NCBI RefSeq assembly: GCF_937616625.2
Contig: NC_065574.1
Coordinates: forward strand, 12,278,501-12,342,500
Direction of reading: 5' to 3'
Origin: Mercurialis annua
Taxonomy: Eukaryota; Streptophyta; Magnoliopsida; Malpighiales; Euphorbiaceae
Length of the DNA: 64,000 nucleotides
Shown here: piece after piece, positions 46,495 through 64,000 of the stretch
Layout of the letters: each line of letters starts with the position of its first letter
Numbering within the stretch: position 1 is the first letter of the stretch
Notes under the pieces: model-generated
What the model saw: only the letters and a program-made list of their open reading frames with translations
Databases searched by the model: none
Told to the model about the DNA's origin: nothing
Translations under genes and position numbers: made by a program

Positions 46495-48766
46495 TCAGGC
46501 AGCAGGAGGACCAACATTTGGCAACTCTGGATAGCCAAAACAAAAGACATAATAGTTCAGAATATAACAGATAAGGCAGATTAATGCTACTAATGAGAAA
46601 GGAAAATAATCTTGAAATAAAAACAGAAAGAAGTGCATAACCTTGCTCAAATATCTCAAGCTCATCAATTGACTCTTCAATATCCAGAGGATTACTTGCT
46701 TGTCTCAGCCAATCCTCAGTGCAAATTAGTGCCTCCACCAGTTTAGGAGTTAGGGAACTCCTGAAAGAATCTAGCACTCTCCCACCAGCACTGAATGCAG
46801 ACTCAGACGCAACGGTGGAAATGGGAACAGTAAGTATATCGCGGGCAAGTCGAGAGAGAACTGGAAAACGCAATGCATTATGCTTCCACCAACATAGGAC
46901 CTCAAGATCATCATCATCCTCAACTAAGTCCTCACTTAGATAAACTTCCAACTCACTCCTCCGTGTACTTGAGGTTCCCATGTTCCTCCTATGCTGCTTG
47001 AATCGTGCTTTCATTACTGATGGATGTTTTTTGTTTCTGGCAGCAGCATCAGGGACAGGGACAGGGACAGAGGCAAGTATCTGAGTCTGGGAGCTTAACT
47101 CACTGACAGAATTGCTCCCACCAGATTCGTACAAGGATTTGTACTCATTATACAGCAAGTTAAGCTCATCAACTACAGACTTGTACAATATAGCACCATT
47201 TACATTGCCAAACATAAGACACAATGAATATTCCATCCCTTCTAACTTAGCTGAGGGATCAAAAACATAAGCAAAAAATATCAACTTGTTCATTTTATCA
47301 GGATCACCCCAATACTTATCAAACTTCAATTTCATTTTCCCACCCAAATTCTTTATCTCTAAATCCTCACTCTCCATCATATCACACAACACCACATTCA
47401 AATCACAGATTTCTTGAAAATGTATGTCAGAAGTAACATACAATGAGCCAGATATACGCAAGGTGACTGAATAAAAATGTGAAAGACAGTTGGCAAATTT
47501 TCTAACTACTTCCCAATCTAGAAAGTCAGGAATATTACCACTCAAATCAGTTTTAAAAGCAGATTCATCCTCTTCATACTTTTCAAAAACTTTCTCATAT
47601 AAACAAGCTGTTGAAAGCATTAAAAAGGTTGAATTCCAGCGAGTAGGTACATCTAGACTTAACCCCTTTTTAGTTTCAACCCCAACAAAATCAGCAGCCT
47701 CTTTAAATTTTTTTAGTCTAGCTGGACTATTTCTGATGTACCTCACACACTCCCTAACCTTTTTAATACAAACATTAACATCTTTCAAACCATCACTAAC
47801 AACCAAATTTAAGATATGAGCAATACATCTCATATGCAAATATTTCCCCTTAGCCACCCCAGTTCCCCAAGACATCATCTTTTTCTTAAAAACAGAGACT
47901 GCAACATCATTACTACTGGCATTGTCCATAGTAACTGAAAAAACATTTTTGACACCCCAATCAACAACACAATTCTCTAAACACTTAGAAATATATTCAC
48001 CCTTATGACCACTAACAGGCATGAAAGCAATAATACGCTTATTCAATCTCCATGAATCATCAATCCAGTGACACGTAACAGACATATAGTTTATCCTTTG
48101 TATGCTAGTCCAAGTGTCAGTTGTAATGCTAACCCTTTGACTATGGTCTTTTAAAAAGGTTTTCAATTTTAACTTCTCATCAGCATAAAGTTTAAAAACA
48201 TCCCTAGTGACAGTCCACCTAGAAGGTATTTTAAACTTAGGACAAGCAGTGTTCATTAACTTTCTAAAACCCAACCCTTCTACAAACTTAAGGGGCAACT
48301 CATCAACAACTATCATGTAAGCTAAGGCCTCTCTAATGGCATCTTGGAAAAACTTCCAAGCCCCTAGGTTTACTTTATCACCCCCACCATCAATGGCATT
48401 ACAATTAACATTCTGCAGAGTTAACAAGGTTTGCCTAGTTTGTTTACTTTGAGGGTTTTTTAAGCAAGCAAGCATGTGTGCCCTAAGGGTTGAAGTCCCA
48501 TTAGTCTTACTATGACACTGATAGACTCTGGCACAATATAAACATTTAGCTGAAACTACTCTACCATCATCATCATAAATACTTTCAAAGTGGTCCCAAA
48601 CAGCTGACCTTCTAACAATAGGCTTCCTCTTTTTTGCATTTGGCTCAACTACATTCTCTGGTTGAGCCTGTGCTGAGCCCTCAACATTACCCACAGCACC
48701 AGCACCATCAACAGGAGCAATAGAACTGGGAGCAAGATTGCTCTCAGTCCCAATTCGCTCAACCAT
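46495..48766 (-). CDS. hAT transposase, zf-BED type, intact
   Basis: Two exons, 48766-46642 and 46526-46495, with a GT-AG intron: 718 aa ending ELPNVGPPAA. I start at the ATG (MVERIGTESN) just after a probable leader acceptor at 48776. A basic KKRKPIVRR lies before the BED zinc finger (about residues 53-105; Cys75, Cys78, His97, Cys101). The RNase H-like core has ITTDTW (Asp217) and VTMDNASSND (Asp281), the likely first two catalytic acids. The C-terminal hAT dimerisation region is at 605-690 (CWWKHNALRFPVLSRLARDI ... VASESAFSAGGR), where Glu655 is the likely third acid. RCIAHILNL is also family-typical. No stops or frameshifts are present, so it may still be active. Confidence 0.93.
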
Positions 48767-48984
48767 TGGAATCTGCAAAAAAGAAAGTACAAGCCACAAG
48801 ATTCAGACATCTATTTTAAATCACAGAGACAAGCCACAAGATTCAGGCATCTATTCAGGGACTTAAAACACAGAATCATACCTGTGAATTTGTTTCCATC
48901 TGCCAGTAAGGGACTTAGGCTTCCACCAGTTCACTTGACGCAGAACTTTTCTTTTTAATTCACAGATGACAGAACAAAATCACA

Positions 48985-49570
48985 GATAGATCACAGGATT
49001 CACAGCTTCTTGAAACCTCTTGATTTCTGTAAATATGTACACAGAAACACAAAAAAAGTATCAATTGATGATTAACATATCATAAAAAGTTAAAAACTCA
49101 AAAAAAGAACACAAAAGAGGAAGAGGCTACCTTTAAATCAATGATTGACAGAAATAGAATAGATTACAGCTTCCACCACCATTTTTGCTTCCAAATATGT
49201 TCAGAGAAACACAAAAAGTATCAAACACTGAATAGTAAAGAACATCACAACCCAGAAGAACAAAACAATAAAAACAGAGCATACCTTTAATCAATGGCCA
49301 ATTAGATTCAGATAGCTTCCACCACTTAAAGTTCTCCAAATATGCATAAAGAGAAACGCAAGAATAATATCAAACACGGTATACAAATGAACCATGAAAT
49401 GAACCAGCAAAATCAAAAAATACGAAGAAACAGAGGACATAGCCTACCTTAAGGTCACGAATACCTCAAAAATCAAAGCTTAGCTCCCACAAATCCATTG
49501 GATCAAGTTCCAAATATGCAAATAATCAAATAAGAACATAAATAAGTGAACGATAGAGAAGAAAAGAAGA
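48985..49570. repeat. Imperfect tandem repeats of about 150 bp in the hAT leader
   Basis: About four degenerate copies. Each contains CCTTTAAATCAATG-like sequence, then AGCTTCCACC, then AAATATG and AGAGAAACACAAAAAGTATC. On the transcribed minus strand several copies carry a donor-like AAAG|GTA. It may be a run of duplicated non-coding leader exons or a regulatory repeat. Confidence 0.5.
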
Positions 49571-50289
49571 TCTGCCACGCAGGTCATAGAAAATATGTTT
49601 TAAATCTGGAAATAATGAGAAACTCACCATTTCTGAACCATCAGCCCATCTTCTTCATGAATCATCATTAACAAATCGTTAATAAGATTCTGATCTAAGT
49701 TTTTTCAAACGAACCACAGCAAGAACACAGAAGCTCAGACTCAGAGATAACAGAGCAACGAAGAGTCACAAAAAAGAACAGAAAATAGCTTACATAGAGC
49801 TAATTAAGTGGTGGAAGGTAAGAATCGATTGAGAACCCATTGATTTAGAGCAGTAATCGAAGTGATGAGAGTAATTTTAGGGTTAGGGTTTGTGAGTACA
49901 GAGAGCGATCAGAGAGATGAGAGAGGCGAGAGAGAATGAAAGTGAAATGAGAGAGTGATTTTAGGGTTAGGGTTTTTTTTAAGGAGAGTTTATATATTAT
50001 GGGCAAAACTCACCGTTTTGGCTAGGGGAATCACACGCGTGGCTCAGTTCTCGAACCTTCTGCACGCGTGCCAGGGGTGGGATGAAACGACGTCGTTTTA
50101 TCCCTTCGGTTTATCGGTTATTTCGGTCGGTTTTGGACCTCAACCGAACCGACTGTCACAAACCGTATTTCCCACCCCTCCTTAACCAATCCGCACCGTT
50201 TCACCGAAATAACCGAACCAAAGCTCACATTTCGGTTTGGTTCGGTTATTTCGGTTGATACGGTTTTTGCACACCCCTACTTATAGTTT

Positions 50290-51237
50290 TGGTACACTGA
50301 TTTTTTTGAAGTGTCTTTTTTGAACCAATTGGTGAGCTTCGCTAATCTTCATGTCCTTGAAAAAACAAAAATATGGAAGGAATTAGAGTCTACAACAAGG
50401 TATATGTAACTATAATTCTTTTTTCCTTTAAATTCTATTATGGTTATATGAATTTAATTTAAATTTGTGTAATATGATTTAAAAGTTGCATCACAAAAAA
50501 ATATTATTATCTAAGCTGTTTTTTTTATTTTTAAAATATTTATTTAAGTTTTATTTTTTTAATAAATTTCGTAATTATTTGTTAAATGGATAAGTTTAAT
50601 CTTCAGTCTTATCTATAAGCTCCCATTAAAAAAAACATTCAATTTAGTTTTATCATCTTAATAAGTTCATAATTTATGTAAACTTTTATAATATAGTTCA
50701 AAATTTAAATTATTCTAAAAATTTAAATGTCGAATGTCTTTATAAAATCACACGTAATATTCAAAATTAATATAACGATACTAAAGTATAAAAGAGTATA
50801 AAATAATTATGCTCCAATCATTATTACAATATGTCGATATTGTTTTTTTTAAAAGGTACAAATCCTCAATATTTTAAAATATACTATAAAATGTTCTTAC
50901 ATAAGAAAAGTATTGGAACGGTAAAGATAAAATTGTAACAAAAACTTATAATCTATATACTTATGAAATTGTAATATATTAGACTTCTAACCTATATGAA
51001 ATAGCAATTATGTTCTGCTAGAATTGAAAATCCAAAGCTAATCATACCTGTGAAACTAATATGACTTTATTGGATTGATTCGTTTTTTAATCTTGAAGCT
51101 CTCAATAATTTGATTTATTAAATTAAATTTAGTTAATCCAGTCGTTTCAGAAAAAGAGCTAAAATAATTCAGTAAGAATAATTTGATTTTAGTTTAACCA
51201 AACTGATCTAATACTCATCCCTATATGATAAAAAAAT
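50290..51237. other. AT-rich DNA right of the hAT
   Basis: No gene. TTTAGTTTAACCAAACTGA near 51190 and ACTCATCCCT near 51213 resemble the end of the element at 54231-54634, so a degraded copy may lie here. Confidence 0.4.
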
Positions 51238-51609
51238 GGCTTATCCCTTTAAAAACCTCTCATATTTTATCCCCAATTCGTTTGCACCCTCACATTGCAA
51301 AACCACCAAATATACCCAAATTACGACCTTTCACTTTCAATTGCACCCTCAAACATTAAATTGATCTCTTTACACTTGAAAAAAATAGGTTTATTTTTAT
51401 TTTAAATAAAATATTAAGTCTTATTTTAAAATATATGCAAAAATTAAAGTATTGATTTGAACAGTTTTCAAGTGAAAAGAGGTTAATTTAATACTTGAGG
51501 GTGCAATTGAAAATGAAATGTCGTAATTTAGGTATATTTGATGGTTTTACAACGTGAGGGTGCAAACGAATTGGGGGTAAAAGGTGGGGGGATTTTAAGG
51601 AGATAAGCC
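51238..51609. mobile_element. Mutator-type MITE, 372 bp
   Basis: The ends GGCTTATCCCTTTAAAA and TTTTAAGGAGATAAGCC are inverted, and complementarity extends about 150 bp inward (CAATTCGTTTGCACCCTCA and its complement). The flanks TAAAAAAAT and TAAAAAAAA form a likely 9-bp TSD with one mismatch, though A-runs make this weaker. No coding capacity. Confidence 0.7.
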
Positions 51610-52191
51610 TAAAAAAAATTATAATTCCCTGTCGAGGGTCATGGAGCACCTATTTATTTTGTTTTTCCATATAATATGATACTAAAATATAAGAGTAAAA
51701 AGTAAAAATACTTATTCTAATTGCAAAAGACCATATCACACAGTAAAATTTGATTAGTATCGTAAGTATTGTAAAATATGATACCCGGTCCATTTTTCAA
51801 AATATTTAATATTTTGAAATAATTCATTACTAGAATTATTATTTATATGACATTTTTATTTAGATTATCATCTAAATTTAAAATAATTTGATTCCGCGCA
51901 AATGCGCGGGATTACGACTAGTATAATATAGTTGAAACCAACCTAAGGATATTTTGGGGGGTAATTTTAGTGTAATATAATAACCTCATATTTTCTCTCT
52001 CTCTCTTCCATTCTGTCCATTGGCTCTCTCTGTTATTAGATTGTCATTATTGTATCATAAATCTGGGAAAATTAAAATAAAGCTCATTTAGATCCAAAAA
52101 AATATCAATCATACCCAATTGAAATTTAACTTCTCTCTACTCAAAATTCCCTTTTCATAAACCCCAATTTCATTTGAAACAGTGAGTTCTT

Positions 52192-52430
52192 GCTATGTTG
52201 ATATATGTGTTTGATCGAACTCAATTACAGTTTTTATATTCAATTTTTACAATCTGATTATTTGGGTGTTGATTTCACGATTTTCAAGATAATTGTTGGT
52301 CTGGGTTTTGAGTTTTGACTTCATTTCGTGCCAAGTTTGAATCTTCGATCTCATTGAAAATGCTGACACAATTATTGTTATTATTCACTTGAAACTGCTG
52401 ATTTGTTGTGTTTTGGAACTGTGAATGCAG
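52192..52430 (+). other. Probable 5'-UTR intron of the V-ATPase B gene
   Basis: A donor ACA|GTGAGT at 52192 and an acceptor AATGCAG ending at 52430 lie just before ATTGAAAATG. A pyrimidine-rich CTCTCTCT tract near 51993-52035 fits the start of the leader. Confidence 0.6.
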
Positions 52431-52437
52431 ATTGAAA

Positions 52438-59956
<7,519 letters not shown>

Positions 59957-61007
59957 GAAATGAGTTTATGAAGGATTGCTTAAATTATTTGGATGAGCTG
60001 TGATTTGTTGATTTTGCCGCAACTCTCCTAAATTATGCAGAAGAATAAAGGCGGTTTTCCATTTGGGTTCATCGTCAGATGTTCCTTTATATTCTTTCCA
60101 GTGAGGAGTGATTTCTTTCATCTTGTAATCTATTTATTAGTTGGTGATATTCAAATGGAGGCTGCTTTACATTTGAAGGTATTCTTGTCATTCTTGTTTT
60201 ATTTGTGATTCCTCTTACCTTCTTGTAATGAGACCAAGGATTCTTATATTTTTGAGGGAATTGAATTCTATTTAAATTTATACACATATTTATTCACTCA
60301 TTCATAGTATATTTACGCATTATTTGACCCATAAAACAGGATTTTGAATTCTTAGAAGATTTTCATCAGAATGAACTCTTCTGTTTTTGAATTATTGTAA
60401 TGTGGATTTGAGTAAAGCCTTAATTAGAGAACGCATAATGGTGAATTTGATTAACTTAATCTCTCTTCATCACCAAAATGCAATACAACAAAAAATGAAA
60501 TTTAAGCACAGGTCTTGTCTGAGATCCGTAACCAAGGCAATCCTGTTCAACTCGTCCTTTTCTGACAACAAATCGATAATACCAGTCATATATCCTGCTC
60601 TGAAGTGGAAAATGTTAAACATTGCAAAAGGAAAAACAAAAGCAGAACTATACAGTAGCTGTACCAAAGCGATAAACCCTTTAAACCTTCTTGCAGCAGA
60701 ATAAAATTTTCAAGGCCGTTAACAGCAAAAGCAGAGTTCGCAGACATAATTAGGTCTCTCCTTTATACCGAGCAAGCTTCTAACGATACCCGAGCTCTTG
60801 TTCTTCAAAAATCAAAAGATTTGGCTATTTGATCTCCTGACTCTGATTCACCCAAATATAATCTTAGTGCTGAAATTTTTATCATCCCATGACTTCACAT
60901 AACCGACGTTTCCCTATCCTTTTCTCAAATGCTTCCTTTCCATAATATCTTTTAGAATAAAAATCATATCGTAGTTTACAAGGTCACTGAAAAATGAAAA
61001 CATGTTC
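59957..61007. other. 3' intergenic region between convergent genes
   Basis: It holds the 3'-UTRs of the V-ATPase B gene (+) and the DUF616 gene (-). Frames at 60387-60704 (+) and 60470-60667 (-) lack recognisable domains and overlap each other, so they are not called. No repeat was delimited. Confidence 0.5.
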
Positions 61008-64000
61008 TTAGCCTGCTTTTGATTTTCGTGGAATTTGTGGCAGGACAACTGAATCTACGTTTCCAGGATAAGGAGTCCACAATCCTAACCCACCTCTGCT
61101 CTCCTTCATGCTGCTTCCACTACCCGTAAACTCCTTTAAATTTTTTACCCATTCTACCTTCGAAGAATGCTCTCTAGTGTGTGGATGCAATACAAACAAA
61201 GAGTTGTACTCGCAATTCGGAAACATAAAAAATTTGAATGCGTCACCTAATCTGAACACAACATAGCCGAAACTCAACTGGTCGCGTGGAGTGAAGAGGT
61301 GGACCTCATTGAACCACAAGCAACTAAACAAGTTTGTCAGCGGTGTATGCTCCCTTACGATAATAGCCCCCTCAGGCACATCTGCATTTTGATGAATTCT
61401 AGTCAACGGATATGAAAAACAACAAATTTTCGCTAGAATGTTCATGTATGCAGCTTTCATGAGCAGCATTATAGTAGATTATTCCATAAGAATTAATTCT
61501 ATATGGCTAGCTATATCTAAAGCACCCAGTGTTATAACTTTTAATTGTTCACATGGTATATTCAGTGGTCTTCCTCATATGGCATGAATTCATCATCCCA
61601 TCCCATGAAGAAGTTAAGTGACAAATGTACTAGGAGATCAAATTTTATAGGGGACATCGACACCTTAAATGCTAGGATACAAGAATTTTTTTTTATAAGA
61701 AATAAGAGGAAAAAGCCAACAAGCCCTTAAGTTGCACCCATGCTTAAACGTCTCAAAGAGAAATTCTTACCACTAATGGTGCTTTTCTTTGAACTCCAAG
61801 GCTCCATTCCCTCATAAAAATAAATCTTCATTTGGAGATCAATGAGAGGTCGGGCATATCTTTTTCTCCGCTTGTTTGAATCAGCTTCCTCGTATATACT
61901 GCGATGGTGTTTGTGTTGAGCTATGGAAAATGTATTCTTCCCTCGCCATAAATATCTGCAGGTGATAATAAGTTCATATAATCTTAGCTAATTTCACTTC
62001 AATATCATGAACAATTAGGGCTCGTGTTGCATGACTATAGATCAAAAACATAACTTCAATAGGTACAACCTACTCAGGGAAATACTATTTATAGCATACA
62101 AGTGTCGCAGATTGTCCTGACAGTCATTTGGTGGCAGTACAAATTAAGTAATGAACCAAAATAATAATTGAAATGCAGAGAACAGAGAATGAAGACAATA
62201 TAGCAGTATAAAGCTTCGACACATAAAAGAAACACGAATGCCATTTTTCATATTTACGAAATTAAGAAAGACATCTGAAAAGACCAAGCTCTACAAGATT
62301 CTCATTCAAGCAGAAAAAATGATACGCTATTGTTTTTAAATTTTCACTTTGTTCCAGCAATCTCACTTCATTTCTAACAAATTTTATCTTTTAGTCAGAC
62401 TTTGCATTACTGCAGACCAAGCGACAAACTTCAATGTATGATTATCATGACCAAAGTAACCTAGGTAAGTGCAATACCTACAACTTACAGAAAGTGAACC
62501 TCTGTTTCTACTTTAAATTTAATAGACTGTCTTTTTCACCCTCAATAATGTACAGAAGTGTGGGTTTTTAATAGATAACCTGGACCACTAGGAACAGTTC
62601 AAACATTTTGTTGCAATAGCAATAGCTAATAGACATTATTGCATGGACATGAGTTAATTATTAGTAACAGTTTGTTAGTTAAAAAGAGACATGAACTTTG
62701 ATTACATTTAACGCACGTATCATATATCATTGCTATTAGGCTAAAAGTGAAATTCATCTAAGTATTTGGCATCTAAAATAATAATTATATAAATATTTAG
62801 AAAAAATATGCAGTAGTACCTTTCAAGAATTAACAATGGATCAACTATCAGCTCCATTTTACCATCGATCCATATGCTATATTGTGCTTGAGGAAATAAT
62901 CTGTGGGTTAAAATCTTCGGAACTTTACCATTCCTTCTAGGCTCATCATATGGTGGATGCTTTAGCAGAATAAGACGCCATATACCCACCCATTGTCCTC
63001 CATTACCGTCTTTGCTAACGGTGGTATTTTCCTTTATAAAATCAAGCGATACCTCGTCGACCACCATAAGAAAGCAAAATATTTCCTTAGAACGATCACT
63101 TATATTTGAAGGTTGATGAGGGATGTCATATCCATCAAATATTCCCGATGCAACCACAAACCTACACTTCTTAACATATTTAATGTCCATGGGATCCATT
63201 TCAGAACCACCATTACGTATAAATCCACAATGAACCTGAAAAGAAGAATGTGCAATGGACAATAAGAAATTCAAGTTAAATTAATGATGTAATCAAAAGA
63301 CATAAAATTTATACTTCCACTAAGTTTGGGAATCATAAAAAGCATATCTTTCTCCTTTAGCATTCACTTCATAATAGTATACTAACTAGTATACATGCCA
63401 TGAAATGAGGATTATGACTAGTTTTTCTAATCTCAAGCTAAGAAAAAAAAACCTAAGACTTGAGACAGTATAAGACTGAAATTCTTGGGTATTTGGGGTT
63501 ACCTTCATTGAAGAATTTAATTTATAGCTCTCCTCTCTTTGCAACCAGTTTTGATGTCCTCCAAATAATGGCTGAGACCCATTCTCTAAAGGCTCATCCT
63601 CCAAAATATATGAGAGATTCTTAACAATTGTGTCGACGGTTCTTCCTTCTGGAATAACTATTTTGTCAGGATTATTGGCAACAGGGATTGCACAACCTAA
63701 CAGATAGCAAAATAAATAGCATCACTTACTAAAGCTAAAGAGAGATGAACACTTGAAAGAAGAGGTGTTGCCATTGTCTTACGGTGTTGTTGTGAAACAA
63801 TCCCCCAAACATTTAAAACTTTATACACCGTGCTTTCTTTGTTACAAATAGCTGCATGTCAAATAGACACCATAATGTTATTGATAAAAGTGAAAGTTTA
63901 CCTTTCATAAAGAAGATCTGAATTTTACAGGACATTTCACAGAAGCATAAATAGCATCCTACTGATAGAAACTGTTTCAAGAAGAATAAAAACACTGCTT
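61008..64000 (-). CDS. DUF616 (MUCI70/TOD1-like) glycosyltransferase, 5' end beyond window
   Basis: Minus-strand exons, all GT-AG and in frame: 63696-63503, 63235-62820, 61955-61771 and 61381-61008, together 389 aa to the stop. A further exon probably ends at 63902 (phase 1, matching) and lies mostly or wholly in the window; its start near 63970 is uncertain. Visible DUF616 landmarks in order: GGHQNWLQREESY; VHCGFIRN; CRFVVASGIFDGYDIPHQP; RRNGKVPKILTHRLFPQAQY then SIWIDGKMELIVDPLLILER; and DVPEGAIIVREHTPLTNLFS with CLWFNEVHLFTPRDQLSFG. The IWIDGK segment is probably the donor or metal-binding core of this hexosyltransferase-like fold. Family members act in the Golgi on mucilage pectin (MUCI70) or in ceramide/turgor control (TOD1); which applies here is unknown. 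The expected N-terminal membrane anchor is off the right edge. Confidence 0.9.

Larger units (their letters stand above)
45150..50279 (-). mobile_element. Complete autonomous-looking hAT transposon
   Basis: The 11-bp TIRs are perfect: TAGGGGTGTGC on the left and GCACACCCCTA on the right. The 8-bp TSD CTTATAGT (45142-45149, 50280-50287) is perfect. Both ends carry many subterminal CGGTTCGGTT/AACCGAACC motifs (45158-45325, 50105-50265), the usual transposase-binding arrangement of hAT elements. The element is 5130 bp and encodes one intact transposase on the minus strand, with a long leader to its right. Confidence 0.93.
44480..51921 (+). mobile_element. Candidate Helitron hosting the complete hAT
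   Basis: The right end is clear: CCGCGCAAATGCGCGG, a 7-bp-stem hairpin, then GATTACGACTAG at 51921 and a T. That is a standard Helitron 3' end on the plus strand. For the left end, TCTATATACTTATATAATTG at 44480, preceded by A, is a plausible 5' terminus. A similar TCTATATACTTATGAAATTG at 50952 would instead give a 970-bp element. If 44480 is correct, removing the 5.1-kb hAT leaves about 2.3 kb with no helicase. Confidence 0.45.

Noticed and set aside
60387..60704. A 105-codon frame between the V-ATPase and DUF616 genes
   Set aside because: No domain, overlapping frames on both strands, and the position fits 3'-UTR sequence.

Overview
This is a stretch of AT-rich nuclear DNA from a flowering plant, almost certainly a core eudicot. 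The evidence is intron-rich GT-AG genes for plant-specific proteins (a DUF630/DUF632 protein, chloroplast CPP1, a DUF616/MUCI70-type glycosyltransferase) and plant classes of transposable element. I cannot name the species. There is no bacterial-style operon structure, no CRISPR array and no functional rRNA or tRNA gene.

Five host genes could be modelled by joining exons with in-frame canonical splice sites. (1) 15193-18210 (+): DUF630/DUF632 protein, 745 aa. (2) 19496-23582 (-): CPP1, chaperone-like protein of POR1, 293 aa. (3) 35153-38839 (+): FAD-dependent amine-oxidase/carotenoid-desaturase-like protein, 531 aa, 13 exons. (4) 52438-59956 (+): V-type H+-ATPase subunit B, 488 aa, 14 coding exons. 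(5) 61008 to the right edge (-): MUCI70-like DUF616 glycosyltransferase, N-terminus outside the window. Genes 4 and 5 converge. The five look like ordinary housekeeping or developmental genes, and nothing suggests they form one pathway.

The rest is mostly nested mobile DNA, much of it resolvable to the base by target-site duplications (TSDs). 1826-4920 is a 3.1-kb solo LTR (TSD GTTAC) sitting in a tRNA-derived SINE. 6924 to about 10.9 kb is a second, 3'-truncated copy of that LTR family, split by a 1534-bp Mutator-like element (6993-8526, 9-bp TSD). 11.3-14.6 kb holds Mutator-type MITEs, including a composite element at 12238-13610. 25311-32114 is a very young LTR retrotransposon (LTRs differ at 3 of 593 positions, TSD GTTAG). 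It has an intact gag-protease ORF, no reverse transcriptase or integrase, and an antisense gene with introns. 40741-44160 is a head-to-tail array of three Helitron-like units with C-tracts, one holding an exon-like fragment. 45150-50279 is a complete hAT transposon (8-bp TSD, 11-bp TIRs, 718-aa transposase), possibly nested inside a further Helitron. Introns 4 and 10 of the V-ATPase gene carry Stowaway and hAT-type non-autonomous elements.

The most unusual object is the 25-32 kb retrotransposon: a recently mobile element with its own Gag and protease and a spliced antisense gene, but no pol, so it presumably depends on another element for reverse transcription and integration.
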